DNA of 64,000 nt from Cystobasidiopsis lactophilus (GCA_001599975.1 BCIO01000001.1:4275631-4339630); one strand, 5' to 3'. Shown: positions 35,723-46,514, numbered from the stretch's first letter. Numbers and translations are program-made. Notes: generated from the letters alone by a model not told the origin.

Positions 35723-37064
35723 ATGTCACGGCACCATGCGGCCGACGTCAAAAAGTGCGCCTCCTGCCTGCCGCAACGGTGGCCCATGATCTGATGTGCC
35801 GCCGACAGGGACAGCTTGGTGCTGCGGTTACTTGCAGATGTTGTCGGAATCTACAGCACATTCTTGATTTGGGCTCTACTGCAGGTGAGTCCTGCCACGT
35901 CGAAATATTTCGGAAACCGCATTGGCTCATGTTGAACGCGACTTTCTATAGGAGAAGCGTACGTTCTTATCGGAAGTAGTCTCTTATGAAGCAAAACTGA
36001 CTGTTCGAGCAGTCGGGACAACGCCATATGAAGATCCTGCTGGAGGCAAACCCGTCTTCTTTCGGTCCATCCTTCTGCTCAACACTGTCCAATCAGCATC
36101 ATCTTCGCTTGCCGCATTCCTTTATATCTTGATCCAAAAGCCAACAGAGCAAACGCTGCGGGCAAGTCTTGGCCTGGCAGACCGGGCAAGCAGCGAAGAC
36201 GCCATGTCGCCTCACCTCAGCACCAAACCTCGACCCCAAAAGTCATTCCTGGTTAGCCTTTTTCAGTGCTCGCTACTGCACTCTCTCGGATCGCCGTTCG
36301 CCTTCGCTTCCCTCCGGCACATCGACTATCCGACCATGATCCTTGGCAAATCATGCAAGCTCGTGCCCGTCATGCTCATGAACATTCTCCTCTACCGCCG
36401 CAAATTCGCCCTCCACAAGTACCTGGTGGTGGCTATGGTCACTTTTGGGATCACCATCTTCACCTTTTATCAGCCGGCGAAGAGCGGGCACAAGGGCAAG
36501 GGGGTCGAGCAGAGAAGCATGTTTGGCTTGCTGCTCTTGCTGGTCAGCCTGGGCATCGATGGCGCCACAAACTCCACCCAAGATGAAATCTTCGCACGCT
36601 TCAAGATTACCGGCTCGCAGATGATGTTCTTCATGAACCTGTTTTCAACTCTGATCACGGCGGTCGCCCTCGTCTTTCCCTTTCCATCAATACCCCTCTT
36701 CGGCTTCCAGAGCAACGGCCAGCCTGAAATCGTCGCCGCCGTGGCTTTCATCCGCTCCCATCCGATGGTTTTGCGCGACATTCTCGCGTTCTCACTCGCC
36801 GGCGCAGTGGGCCAGCTTTTCATCTTCGACACGCTCCAGCACTTTGGCAGTCTCACCCTTGTCACCGTCACTGTCACGCGCAAGCTGTTTACGATGCTGC
36901 TCAGCGTAGTCGTTTACCAGCATCAGTTGACATTCGGGCAATGGGTAGGCGTTGGCGTAGTCTTCGCGGCGATTGGTATCGAAGCTCAGCACAAGCGGAG
37001 GGGCGGGCTCAGCAAGAAGGTGATAGAGCAAGAAGAAGCAAAGGCCAGGCTGAAATCGATCTGA
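35723..37064 (+). CDS. HUT1: UDP-galactose transporter homologue HUT1 (SLC35B1)
   Basis: This ER nucleotide-sugar antiporter is homologous to Hut1/SLC35B1, which imports UDP-galactose or ATP. Four exons (35723-35778, 35809-35884, 35952-35958, 36013-37064) give 396 residues with about ten hydrophobic helices. Family blocks are VVGIYSTFLIWALLQEKL, GTTPYEDPAGGKPVFFRSI, PTMILGKSCKLVPVMLMN, DGATNSTQDEIF and FGSLTLVTVTVTRKLFTMLL. The C-terminus ends in a Lys-rich tail that could act as an ER-retention signal. The third exon is only 7 nt (GAGAAGC) yet is needed to join ALLQ to LGTTPYED, and the first intron is 30 nt. The start ATG at 35723 keeps frame through both. Confidence 0.9.
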
Positions 37065-37385
37065 TGTCGGTTGTTTCGCCCCAGCCGATCACCATCAATT
37101 TGGCCCCTCTCTTCGTGCGATCTCGTTGGCTCTGTCTGCTGCCTTTTTGCAGGCTCTTGGAGCCTCCAGGGACACGGCGACACGACCGAACGCGTCGCCG
37201 GCGCCAAATGCGGACAGTAATTTCTCAGGCGACGATAGATTGTCATCAACAACAAAAGCCCGCGGCTGCAGCCGGACAACAAGGGCGGGCCAACAGCGGC
37301 TCACAGGTTCTGCTCGCACATCGTTTGCTTGCACGGCTTAAGAGGCGAAGAGAAGAGAGAAAAGCCGGTCGAAATCCACACAGAA
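37065..37385. other. intergenic, no gene seen
   Basis: About 320 bp between the HUT1 stop and the start of the Ser/Pro-rich gene on the same strand. It should hold the downstream promoter. Nothing else is recognised. Confidence 0.4.
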
Positions 37386-38268
37386 ATGCAGCAGCCCTAT
37401 CCGAGCCCACAGTCCCGCAGCCATTTCTACTACGGTGCGTTTGGTGATGCTGCTCAAGCCTCTCGCACCTGCGTTGCTGAACAAAATTATTGTCCACAGA
37501 TGCCGAGTCTCCAGCCAAGCAGTCGTCGTTGAGGACAACACGCGCCTTCATTAAGAAACCTTGTTTGGTTTTGGCCGCGGATCCCACCTCTGAAAGCTTA
37601 ATCCAGCCGAGACCGCTCTCCACTGGCAGGCCTCCCAGCTCACCCTTTGCATCACACTTTGCATCAACTCCTCTCCCTCCGCTACCCCCGACTGGCGCCG
37701 ACAGCCCACCCGTCAGCCCTACCCAAAGTGAGGGGGCGGGAAGTGGGCTGGTCGAAATTTGGAGTGACCTTCTAGAAGACGCTGGCGAAGAGTCTATGTT
37801 GATGGCAGTGCTTGGAGCATCCGGGAGCTCTGGTTTGGTGGACGCCAAAGCGACGGGTAAAGATCGCACGAGGCACCTGTCAAGTTCGCAGGTGCCGGAG
37901 CGTCGGTGCGTCTCCCCTTTCATGGTTGCCATACCACCGCGACTGAGCAAGAGATCAGCTCCTCGATGTTGTTCCAGCAACTTTCCAACCAACCGCTTCA
38001 AAGCCAGCAACCTCCACGCCCGAGCTTGGATTCTGCCTCGTCACTTGACCGCTGGCATCGCACAGGATCCAGAGACTCCGTGTCCTCTCGGTCAACTTTT
38101 TCGTTTTCGTCCCACTCTGGACAGAACAGCTCGAGGCATTCTCGCATGTTGTCCGCGGCATCGTCCACCTTTTCTGGCGAAGATTGGTTTAGCCGCGAGC
38201 AGCCACAGTTGACATCCTGGATGGCCGTTGACGTCGAAGAACACGTCGTCTACGGCATAGCTCTTTGA
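37386..38268 (+). CDS. Ser/Pro-rich protein of unknown function, 260 aa
   Basis: I do not recognise this protein. Exons 37386-37434, 37500-37856 and 37892-38268 join with GT-AG borders and one frame throughout. The sequence is low-complexity: Ser/Pro-rich from about 40 to 85 (PLPPLPPTGADSPPVSPTQ), Ser-rich near 190-230 (RDSVSSRSTFSFSSHSGQNS) and acidic near the end (WMAVDVEEHVVYG). The N-terminus carries an aromatic cluster (SRSHFYYD) and a basic patch (RAFIKKPC). No membrane segment or domain is visible. It ends 18 bp from the stop of the convergent cofactor C gene, so the two 3' ends probably overlap in transcripts. A regulatory or scaffold protein is possible. Confidence 0.65.
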
Positions 38269-38286
38269 AGATGCAGCGGACAGTGG

Positions 38287-39141
38287 TCAAGCGGGCGAAG
38301 GTGGCGGCAGCAACTGGTCCAGCCATGACTCCAGCTCTTCGTCGGATAAATTTTCCAGCACTTCAAATGGCAGGGGTCGATCAAGAGATGCAAGCCCTGA
38401 GCTGCCATGGCGAAGCGCTGGGCTGTCAAAGTCGACGGCGTAGGCCGGTCGCGACTCCGTGATTTGAGGGAACGCAAAGCGGACGCCTCGACACCCTTCC
38501 ATGATTGGTGCGCTCTGGCTTTCGAGGTGTATGTCGACATCCTGGCTAAAGTGTAGGCGCAGCTGGTGGCAACGAACGACGAGGACGCAACGTCGGCAAC
38601 TTTCTGCCAGCACGCTCCCTTTGATTTCTGGCAACACAACGATCGAGTTGGAGATGTTGCTCAAATGTGCCACCTCCGCTTCGCGTCGCGAGAAGACGAA
38701 GATGCTCGAAGCACATCCTTGAAGACGGAGGGCACCTTGTCCTTCATCGGCCACCCTTCGGAAGACGTTACTTGTCACAGTTGGAACCGATTCTTTCGCC
38801 TCTTGGAGAGCTTCGAAAGTAGGGGTGGCGGAGGGCAGCAGATCTGCAGAGAGTGGCGGTGCGGACTGATGCTGAAATGCGAAGCGATTGCTCTTTGCTT
38901 TAGACCGGAACGTTTGTTCCAGCTGTTTTAGCAGCTGCTGGCGCTTCTTGAGTTCATACGAAGGCATTGTGACCGCCTCCTGGTTCAAAGTCGACCGTAA
39001 GCTGCTCAGCCTGTCGTTCTGCACATTCTCGACCCCGGCTTGAAGCTCGACCAGCAGCTCTTATAAGCAATATGAGCTTCTTTCTGCTGACGTCCTGCTT
39101 TTTTACATACCTTGTGCTTCTTTGGTCCATTCGTTGGTCAT
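38287..39141 (-). CDS. tubulin-binding cofactor C
   Basis: Cofactor C is the GTPase-activating factor that completes release of assembly-competent tubulin dimers in the cytosol. Exons 39111-39141 and 38287-39059 give 267 residues. The N-terminus is a helical spectrin-like region (MTNEWTKEAQELLVELQAGV, then QQLLKQLEQTF); the C-terminus is a beta-helix TBCC domain: NSIVVLPEIKGSVLAESC, RRCVLVVRCHQLRLHFSQDV, ESQSAPIMEGCRGVRFAF. The conserved catalytic Arg of the Q-x-R-x-H motif is present in HQLRLH. The C-terminal acidic tail is LSDEELESWLDQLL. The first intron places the ATG at 39139-39141; without it the frame has no Met upstream. Confidence 0.9.
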
Positions 39142-39986
39142 CCAGAGGGCGGACTTCCTCGTGTGACGGTCGTTGCATCCCAAAAGGTTTTCTGGTGCTC
39201 ATGTTCCCATGCGGCTGCCTTTACGACAGGTTGGGACATCTGGACAGCTTGTTGATGTGAAATGGACTTTATGGTGTGCTTTCAGCTCCGGCCAACTCGC
39301 TGGAGGGGAGTCGAGCGCGTCTGACTCTGCAGCGAGAATTCGGCTCCGGCTTCGACTCCTGATAGTCGCGAGCGTGCCCTTCCTCTGCTCTCAAGTACAA
39401 TGCGTCTTGAATTGTTCGTTCCATTGCGTTCGCGGAAAGGGCAGAGGTCAACCAAGCTTTAATTTAACGCGAGTCGCTCAGTCTCTGCTTCGTCTTCGCG
39501 CCTCACAAAGTTTTGGATGACTGCTGATGACTCCTTTGCCGTAATTCTTGTGGACATGTAACGCTAAGTCACAGGTCTGAAAATGCACGCCTCTCGGAAG
39601 CTCACAGCTCTTTTGCCACTCCATCACTAGTCTCGGACCGAATGCCCCTCTCGCTGCAACACCCAAAAGGCTTATTAAGCGGGAGTCTGCGATTGGTGGG
39701 AGGAAACTCCCGCCAACTTTATAGAAGCCGGAAGCCGAGCGCGAAAAGCTCCCATGACGCTTGCCTGCTCGCCGCTTTGGCCCATACCTCGCCGATGTGG
39801 GGGCGGAGCGCAGGCCAGAGCCAAAGCATGAAAATAAAATTGAACCCAGGGCGCGTTTACCCGGCTCGTTGTCCCGAGCCCGGCAACTCGTTTGCCCCAG
39901 GGCTGATCCCGGGCTTTCACGCGCCACCGACCATCCTTCAATTATTATTTGCTGGCGGATCCACCTTGCGCCGGGACCTCGTAGCT
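39142..39986. other. intergenic, no gene recognised
   Basis: About 845 bp upstream of cofactor C (minus) and of the small plus gene at 39987, so a divergent region. Open frames on both strands of up to 149 codons cover it but are mutually antiparallel and featureless. Confidence 0.4.
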
Positions 39987-40431
39987 ATGGCGGCCGTCAG
40001 CTCAGCAGAGTGGCAGCAACAATCATCCCTCGAGGATTGCTTCGACAAGATGGCCGTGCAGCACCCAGACGAGCTTCGATTAAGAGCGCTTTTACAAATA
40101 TCCCTGCCGGCAGCAAACTCGCTCGGGAGACCGACGACAGTCACCTTAGAGGTGTGTTCTACTCCTCTCTACTGACCACCTCAGCGAGACTGAACCGGTC
40201 ACGATGGCACAGAATTACAATGCAGTTTCTCCGGCGCCTCCCTCTTCTCCCTCCCTCGCCACGACCGTCCTGTGGCAAGACACGTCCCTTGCGCAAGCGT
40301 TAGCATCCACAAATACATCGTCGCCATTTATGCAGCTGTCGTCTTCTCCCAAATCAAATCCGTCGCCATCTCTCTCGGACAATCAGTCTACCGACGGACG
40401 ATCAGATGGGCAAGGGCCGTTTTGGAAGTGA
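39987..40431 (+). CDS. possible small gene, 130 aa
   Basis: This is a tentative two-exon gene. Exon 1 (39987 to about 40150) encodes a helical stretch, EWQQQSSLEDCFDKMAV then HPDELRLRALLQISLPAA. Joining it through a GTGTGT donor to the acceptor GCGAG before 40188 continues into a Ser/Pro/Thr-rich tail that ends at 40431. The acceptor is not ideal, and a different frame in exon 2 gives a hydrophobic stretch (HKYIVAIYAAVVFSQ) instead, so the C-terminus is uncertain. No family is recognised. It ends 140 bp from the stop of the convergent TPR gene. Confidence 0.3.
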
Positions 40432-40570
40432 TTGGAGGTGCATGGCAGCAGAGGCTGGTCCGACAAGCATGTTATGAAGGGAGGTGTTGTACAATGATAA
40501 GGAAGCAAAACACAGGGAGGGCACACTATCAGCCCGTGTATCATCATAGTCGTTCGTTCGTTTTCTTTCG

Positions 40571-43467
40571 TCAAGCGAGCTCCGCCAGCTGCGATTTGTA
40601 TTGTTCACGTTGACCGGGCTTCAAGGCGCACGCAAAGTCGCAATCGATCTGGTGTTGAGGCAATCAGCGGGCATGATCGGTCTCAACAAGGGGATGCATT
40701 ACCTGAGCCTGTGAGAGGTCGCCGGTGCTGGCTCGGATGCATGCCAGCGAGAAGCGAAACTCGCCTGTGTCTCGTACGCAGGGAGGCTGCGCCCGGCACA
40801 ATGAGCGGGTTGCCCGAGAACGCGTGCCGCGCATGACGACAACTTACTCGAAGAGCGATGCCCCTCTCCATATCCAAGAGGGCTTCCTGATTCTGGCCAG
40901 AGTAGAAGTGTGCTGTCCCACGCAGAAAGAAGAGGTCGAAGGTCGCAGGGCGCCGCTCGCCCGTCAAAGTTTCGTCGAAAGCCTCGTCAAGGCCGGCAAA
41001 AGCGGCCTCCAGATTACCTTGGCCTATATGAGCCAAGGCTTTTGAAGCCAGGACGTAGGGTTCGATCTGTTTCACACGATCAGAATAGATAGCGAGACGG
41101 AAGCGAGCGGCCACTCACTGCCATCCGCTCCTGCAGAGCTTGATTGAAATCCAGAATGGCCTCTTCAAAGTTGCCGATCTATGCAGTCAGCTGTTCAGTA
41201 TGGCTTAGAGGCTTGAGGTTCGAAGGAACACCTTACGCTGGCCTTTGCCCATCCCGATACGAGAAAGACCAGATCGCGATTCTCGTCGGCCACATCGCTC
41301 CCCCACTTGCTCATGGACGCCAGAGAGGCCTGCGAGCGGTCAATGTCGGCAAGTGCTCCGTCGAGGAGTCCTTGCGAAGATTTGATTGATGCTCGAAGTG
41401 CGTAGGCCAGCGAATCGGCCTTTTGCTGATGCTTGATGATCTCGTCGATATCGGCCATGCAGCCATCCACGTCGTGGCAGGTTTCTCGGACCAGTGCTCT
41501 GTATCTGAGCGCGTCCACATCCTTCTTCCCTCGGGTCTGCTCTGACAGCTCGATGGCCAACGTGAGGTCCTTCTCTGCCTCGTCCAAGTCTCGCAGCCGG
41601 TAGTGCGCAATGCCACGTCGGACGAGCCAGTGCGCAGCGCTTTGGGCCGGCTCGAAAGCAATGACGTGAGTAAGATGCCAGATCAGATCTGCGGACCATG
41701 TCAAGCGAGCGCTCTTGCGGGCAAAAGGCAGGCCACTGACTTCGCAATTGGGAGTGGCCCTGAGATCCACAAAGCTCGATGCATTCAGCCTTGAAGGCTT
41801 GCCGGCGCAAATGGAACTCTTGCTTCCGATCTGGGTGGAGAGCGAAGAGCGCGTCCCGGAGCTGCTCGACTTCGCCGAGGATTCGGAGCTCTCCTGTCAA
41901 ATTAATTACTGTCATTCAACATTGTCTTGAACAGGAACAAGGTAGATCACAAACCTTGGTCCGAAGATGGACGAAAAGAGCTTGCGGATTCGGAGCCGTG
42001 CGAGCGGGCGAATCGGTCTAAGCCGTAAACGATCGTCCAGCGATCGTGTATCAAGTTGTCCGAGCAGAGCACAGGGTCTATGAGCTACAGCGAAGGGGGC
42101 TTTAGATTTTGTGGGAGTTAACGAGTTCGAGACAAGGCAAACCGGTTGGTTTGTGGTCGCGTCGTTCGGTTTGAAGCCAATGTAATCGTCAAATCCGGAG
42201 TGCCCGCGATGGTTATCATCATCATATGAATCGACCAGATCAACGTGAGAGGGGATGGTGGTAAGATTTGAAGGAGAAGGGGTTGGTCTGCGGAATCCCA
42301 AAGAGGACGGCGAGATCGATGTATCGGTGGTGGCATTTTCGGACCGCGACCGGCTTAGCCCGTTAGAAGAGGGAGCTCGTGAAGATGCAGTCGAAGGATT
42401 GCGGCGATAAGACCCAGAGACGGACTGCTCGGGCATGCTGTAAGACTTGTGGAGGTAAGGAGCACTCTGAGACTCCTCGAGTACTTCTGCTTGGCTGGTA
42501 ATGACGTCGACCTGCCAGATAAAACCTACTAAGTCTCAGCGCAGAAAGCAGAGTGGAGCGGAACAGACCAGCTGCGAAATGATCTTCTCCGCTCTGCCCA
42601 GCACATCAGCGAGTTTGGAAGTGGTGCAACGGAAGCCAAAAGACTGACTCAGAGTTTGAAAAGCCATCTGCGCTGGGCTTCGCAGCCTTTTCTTCCTCCT
42701 TGAGCAGAGCGGTGACGCGAGCAACGGTCTGGGCGCTCGAGACTCGCAGCTGCGCCTCGAACATCTTGGGCAGGTCTTCGGTCATGCGCTCGAGCTGCGA
42801 GTGAATGTCGAGGGCCGCTCCTCGGGTATCTTGAACGGCTTCAAAGATTGCGAAGGACATCTTCTTGGCCTGTTTGGGCTCAAGGCAAACCATCAAAGCT
42901 GGTTCTGGGCTTCTATCGAGAAAGTGAAGTGCGCACAAAGGCCTTGCTGGTTGCTTTGTCCAAGTGCTGTTTCGACAGGTGGCGAACACACTCGTCAATA
43001 ACGTGCAGCTCGCCGAAGGGGAGCGTGGTCTCACCTCGATCTTCTCAGCAGCATCCTTGGAGGCCAGCAGCTTGTCCTCTTGCGCCTCCAACCAGGCCAA
43101 AGCCGAGGAGACGTCCTTCTCCAGAGATTCCAGCGCCGTGTTGGGGAATTTGCCCTGGGACAGGTGCGCCTCTCGGTGCTGCAGGCGGCCGATGCATGCG
43201 TGGACCGTCTGACAGAACTGCGCGCGAGTCTCTTAAGTCAGAACTCCATTTTGGGCAAGCGATGAAATCAGGGCCGAGGAGCGAACATTGTCAATCGCAG
43301 TCACCAGCCGCTCGTTCTTGCGTTGCTGTTACGCCCGAACAGCACGTAGCACACTTGAGCAACAACTGAAGTGCTGAAAGGAGGCCAGGGCGCACCGAAG
43401 CATTGCTCTTGGCTTTGAACGCTTTGAGAAAGCTGTGGGTGGCCTCCAGCCGGTCTTGCACGTTCAT
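40571..43467 (-). CDS. coiled-coil and TPR protein, 709 aa in fourteen exons
   Basis: I do not recognise the family. Fourteen exons (43396-43467, 43287-43325, 43035-43229, 42937-42966, 42684-42869, 42569-42643, 42143-42511, 41955-42084, 41741-41908, 41237-41688, 41119-41178, 40848-41066, 40703-40759, 40571-40648) sum to 2,130 nt. The first 220 residues are a long helical, coiled-coil-like region (LEKDVSSALAWLEAQEDKLL, FEAQLRVSSAQTVARV). A Ser-rich disordered stretch follows (about 230-330). The C-terminal half holds TPR-like helix pairs (LVRRGIAHYRLRDLDEAEKD, LASKALAHIGQGNLEAAFAG, FLRGTAHFYSGQNQEALLDM). One intron (42644-42683) needs a GC donor. It could be an adaptor or scaffold; two genes read as one is possible but the frame is continuous. 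Confidence 0.65.
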
Positions 43468-43825
43468 ACTTCCCTCTAGCACTCTAGGTTCACAATTGTC
43501 ATAGGCTGGGGCTGAAAGCAAGAGTCTTCGACATGTCGGCGGCTGGCTGATGCGGACCGACAAAATTGCAGGCCTCAGTGCTTGCGGAAGCCGGGCACCG
43601 GGCACTGCGCGCGGCGCTCAGGTCGCATGTGGCAATAGATTTGGGTGAAGTGGTTAATTTGTACGGAAATTCAAAACCAAGAGAGCCTATTAAATGTGTG
43701 GGTGTGTAAGGAGTCTAAAAGGGACAACAGGGGGGCGAGCTCTCGCGCTCGTGCAGTGAAGGGGTATCAATGTCGAAAGGTCCGCGGCGCGCATTCCGGC
43801 TTGTCCATCTCTTGATTTTGGATCT
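43468..43825. other. intergenic, no gene seen
   Basis: About 360 bp between the TPR gene start and the stop of the DEK_C-SWIB gene, both minus. It should contain the TPR gene promoter. Confidence 0.4.
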
Positions 43826-45360
43826 TCAAGGGAGGGGAATGAGGTGTTTGCCGATGTACTTGTTCATGGAGAACGCCGTGACCTTCTTCTTGCCGAAGAG
43901 CGCTTGCATTCTGTGAGAACCCCCACGCAATGGTAAGCTTACAGCAAGCTTCGGTATACTAGTGGACTCACTTCTCATCACAGAGGATCTGAGAGGTCAT
44001 TCTCAAGGTCAGCTAGAGTCTGGAGCGAAGACACAGGCAGAGCCAGCCCCACCTCTCGTTTATCGTTGGGGTTTTGGAGGTCGCTGCACGATTCGACCAG
44101 CATTAGCACAGCAAGAGGTGTTAGAGAGCTGGAGGCATCTCACTTGGACTTGATATACGCCCAGAGATGCTGTGAGGCGCGAAAGGGTTAAGACTGCAAG
44201 TTCAATTAGGTTCCAATCTCACTTGCCTTGACTCTGTGGACCGTCCACAAGGGAAGATGAACAAATGTCATCGAGTAGATTAGGGCAGAGAACACCTACA
44301 CCTGAGGCCTAGACAACTGCGTCTGGCCGGTGCAAGCCTGCATCTCGTCGCTCAAGCCCCACTCCTTGTTGAAGCCGCCTCCGCCGCCTCTCTTCTTCTT
44401 CGGCTTGTCCCCATCATCGTCATCGCTGCTCTCCCTCTTCTTGCGCTTGACCAGCTTCTTGACCTTCTTGCGCCAGGCCTCGTTCTCGGACAGGTCGGAC
44501 GGGTCGGACACGTTGCCGGTGCCCGAGGCTTCGTCGTCCGAGTCGACGATGTACTTGTCCGACTTGATCTTGGCCGACGAAGAGCCGCGGGCCAGGTTGG
44601 CGCCGGACGACTTTTTGGTGCTGCTGCGCTTCGAGGTCGAGCCGCCACCGCGCGTGGACCGGCCGCCGTTCATCTCCTGGTCCAAGCGGCGCGCAATCTC
44701 CTCGTCCTGTTCGCAACCATCGCGCTTGTAGTCATCAAACAAGATGACTAGGGGAAAGGGGATCTGGACGAACGGTCATGACAGGTGGCTTTGACTTGGC
44801 GTCTGGCCTGGGCTTGGTGGTCAACGGCACGGCTTGAGAGGTGGCGGGGCTATAAGGGGCAGCGGGCGAAGGCGAGCGCTTGCGCTTTGGGGGCGAGACG
44901 GGCCCTTGCTTCTCGGCTCGGACCTGGGGCACAGACATTGAACTCGCGGATTCTGACGGAGCTCACGGTGTCCAAGGGGCTCACAGTGTGGAAGGCCAGG
45001 ACAATCTGTGCGGGGCCAATCTGTCAGCGCGAGGCCGGCCAAGGCCAAGGCGGGCCACTCACCACCTCGTCGATCTGAGCCTTGTTGGCTTTGATGGCCG
45101 CCGCCAGTTCGGGCGTCTCCTCCGACATTTGAGCTCGAATCCTCTTGGCCCTGTTCGGCCATCAAGGCATGAGCTCTGTGGGTCAAGCGAGCTAGAGGGG
45201 GGCTGAACGAACGAGATGCTGTCAAAGTCGACATCTAATCATGCCCCTCCTCCGCGCTTGAGCATCGGCCTTGGGACACGCTCGCCAAGCACTCACCTGG
45301 CTCCCTGAGGATGGCGTAGATCCGAGCCTCCAAGCCGCTCACGAACAGCGACGTTACCAT
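43826..45360 (-). CDS. DEK_C and SWIB/MDM2 domain chromatin protein (Uaf30/Tri1-like)
   Basis: Proteins with an N-terminal DEK_C and a C-terminal SWIB domain include yeast Uaf30 (rDNA upstream activating factor) and Tri1. Eleven exons (45297-45360, 45213-45234, 45063-45150, 44985-45005, 44783-44923, 44300-44724, 44227-44233, 44144-44169, 44053-44083, 43972-43988, 43826-43910) sum to 927 nt (308 residues). DEK_C: LEARIYAILREPDVDFDSIS then AKRIRAQMSEETPELAAAIK. The middle is acidic and basic low complexity. SWIB: QLSRPQVVKHLWAYIKSNDL, QNPNDKREILCDEKMQALFG and KKKVTAFSMNKYIGKHL. The 7-nt exon at 44227 (AGTCAAG) is flanked by a GC-AG intron; both are needed to give PQVVKHLWAYIK. Nuclear location is inferred. 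Confidence 0.85.
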
Positions 45361-46247
45361 CCTTGCTCTCCGCCCACGGTCGTCCTGGAGAAGGAGGCGC
45401 AATCTGCGGCGGTTGGATCTTGGTTGCTTCTGGCGCGCTGTTGGGTTCCTTGATTGAGCACACTGCTGTCCAGTACTGTCCACTGCCCCAAGCTTGTTGC
45501 CGCGCCGGGTGGGCTGGCTGGCTCCTATTCTGCCTCAGCTCGACCTTCTCAAGCCCTCTGCCGAAACCTGGAAAGCCTTGCTGCTCATCTGTCGCGCTCT
45601 GGCCTTGCTTGTGTGGTTTTTCATACATGTTGCGACTGTGGCTATCTGGTTCTCGAAGCAGCGAAGGGCGTCAGGGCTTGTTGTGGCGAGCGGCGCGTGC
45701 GGGCTTCTGCCTCCCCATACTCCTGAAGCGCCAGCCATGACTCTGGCAGAGGCAAGAATCGTTTCTCAGCGTCACTAAGAGCAGAACGGACACCGTTCAA
45801 CGAGCTGGCTTGATGGCTGCCTCTTTGCTCTGCTCTGCTGCCTCGCAGCCACCGCCTGCCTTGCCAGAAGTCTCGTCACAGCCTCCGCTTTACCTGGCTT
45901 ATCGGACTTGATAGCGATGCGATATCAGACCCCAGGCATTGCAGCCGCTCAGACCCTTGAAGAGGCCTGCAAATCCCGTTTGCCACCCGATTGCGAACTT
46001 TTGAGGGGCGAGAAGGGTCTCGAGTTTCGGCTGCCTGTCAAATCGTCGTTCATCCGCAGTGCGCTTTTGAGATATGGAACAAAGTCCGTCTGTGCGGAGA
46101 AGTTGAAAGAGACTGCTGCCGGGAGCCAGAGTACAAGAAGCGAAAGAGAATCTACAGGGAGCCAGAGCACAAGAGGAGAAAGAGAACAGTACAAGAACGC
46201 CCGTCTACACAGAGAGAAAAGAGAGTTACATTCGGGCGAGAGCGTCC
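45361..46247. other. intergenic with unexplained membrane-like frame
   Basis: About 890 bp. A plus frame at 45494-45778 encodes a strongly hydrophobic stretch (ALLLICRALALLVWFFIHVA, then TVAIWFSKQRR) with no in-frame ATG. I could not attach it to an upstream exon. The rest, including a purine-rich repeat, shows no gene. Confidence 0.4.
46121..46193. repeat. purine-rich 36-nt direct repeat, two copies
   Basis: Two adjacent imperfect copies of a 36-37 nt unit starting GGGAGCCAGAG occur at 46121-46156 and 46157-46193. They differ at a few positions. The run is strongly A/G-rich on the plus strand and lies between genes. Confidence 0.7.
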
Positions 46248-46419
46248 CTAGATCGAGAGTCGACCAATGGGGCTGAGCTGGGTCTCGATGAAGCCCTCCA
46301 CGGTGGTCGTCGACCTGAGGGCAACCTCGTACCGTTTCAGCTGAACAGTAGGTGTTCGCGCGCATGGCTTGTTGGACGCGATCCAGCGCGGCCAGGCATC
46401 CAGGAAACGGAGAATCCAT
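46248..46419 (-). CDS. possible 44-aa protein
   Basis: This is a tentative two-exon gene. Exons 46378-46419 and 46248-46340 with a 37-nt intron (GTCCAA to TTCAG) give 44 residues: MDSPFPGCLAALDR joined to LKRYEVALRSTTTVEGFIE and TQLSPIGRLSI. The joined product looks like a short helical small-subunit protein, but I cannot assign a family and coding by chance is possible. It sits 95 bp downstream of the Axl2-like stop on the same strand. Confidence 0.35.
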
Positions 46420-46514
46420 TGGATCTCAAGCGGTGGTGGTCTCCGACTTGCATTTCTAATTACACTTTGCTGCCCTGCCTTGTTCCCAGGAATAGATAAC
46501 GATAAGAATAGGAC

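Noticed and set aside
44330-44731. 133-codon plus frame antisense to the SWIB gene
   Set aside because: Shadow of the Lys/Asp-rich linker on the other strand; no independent motif.
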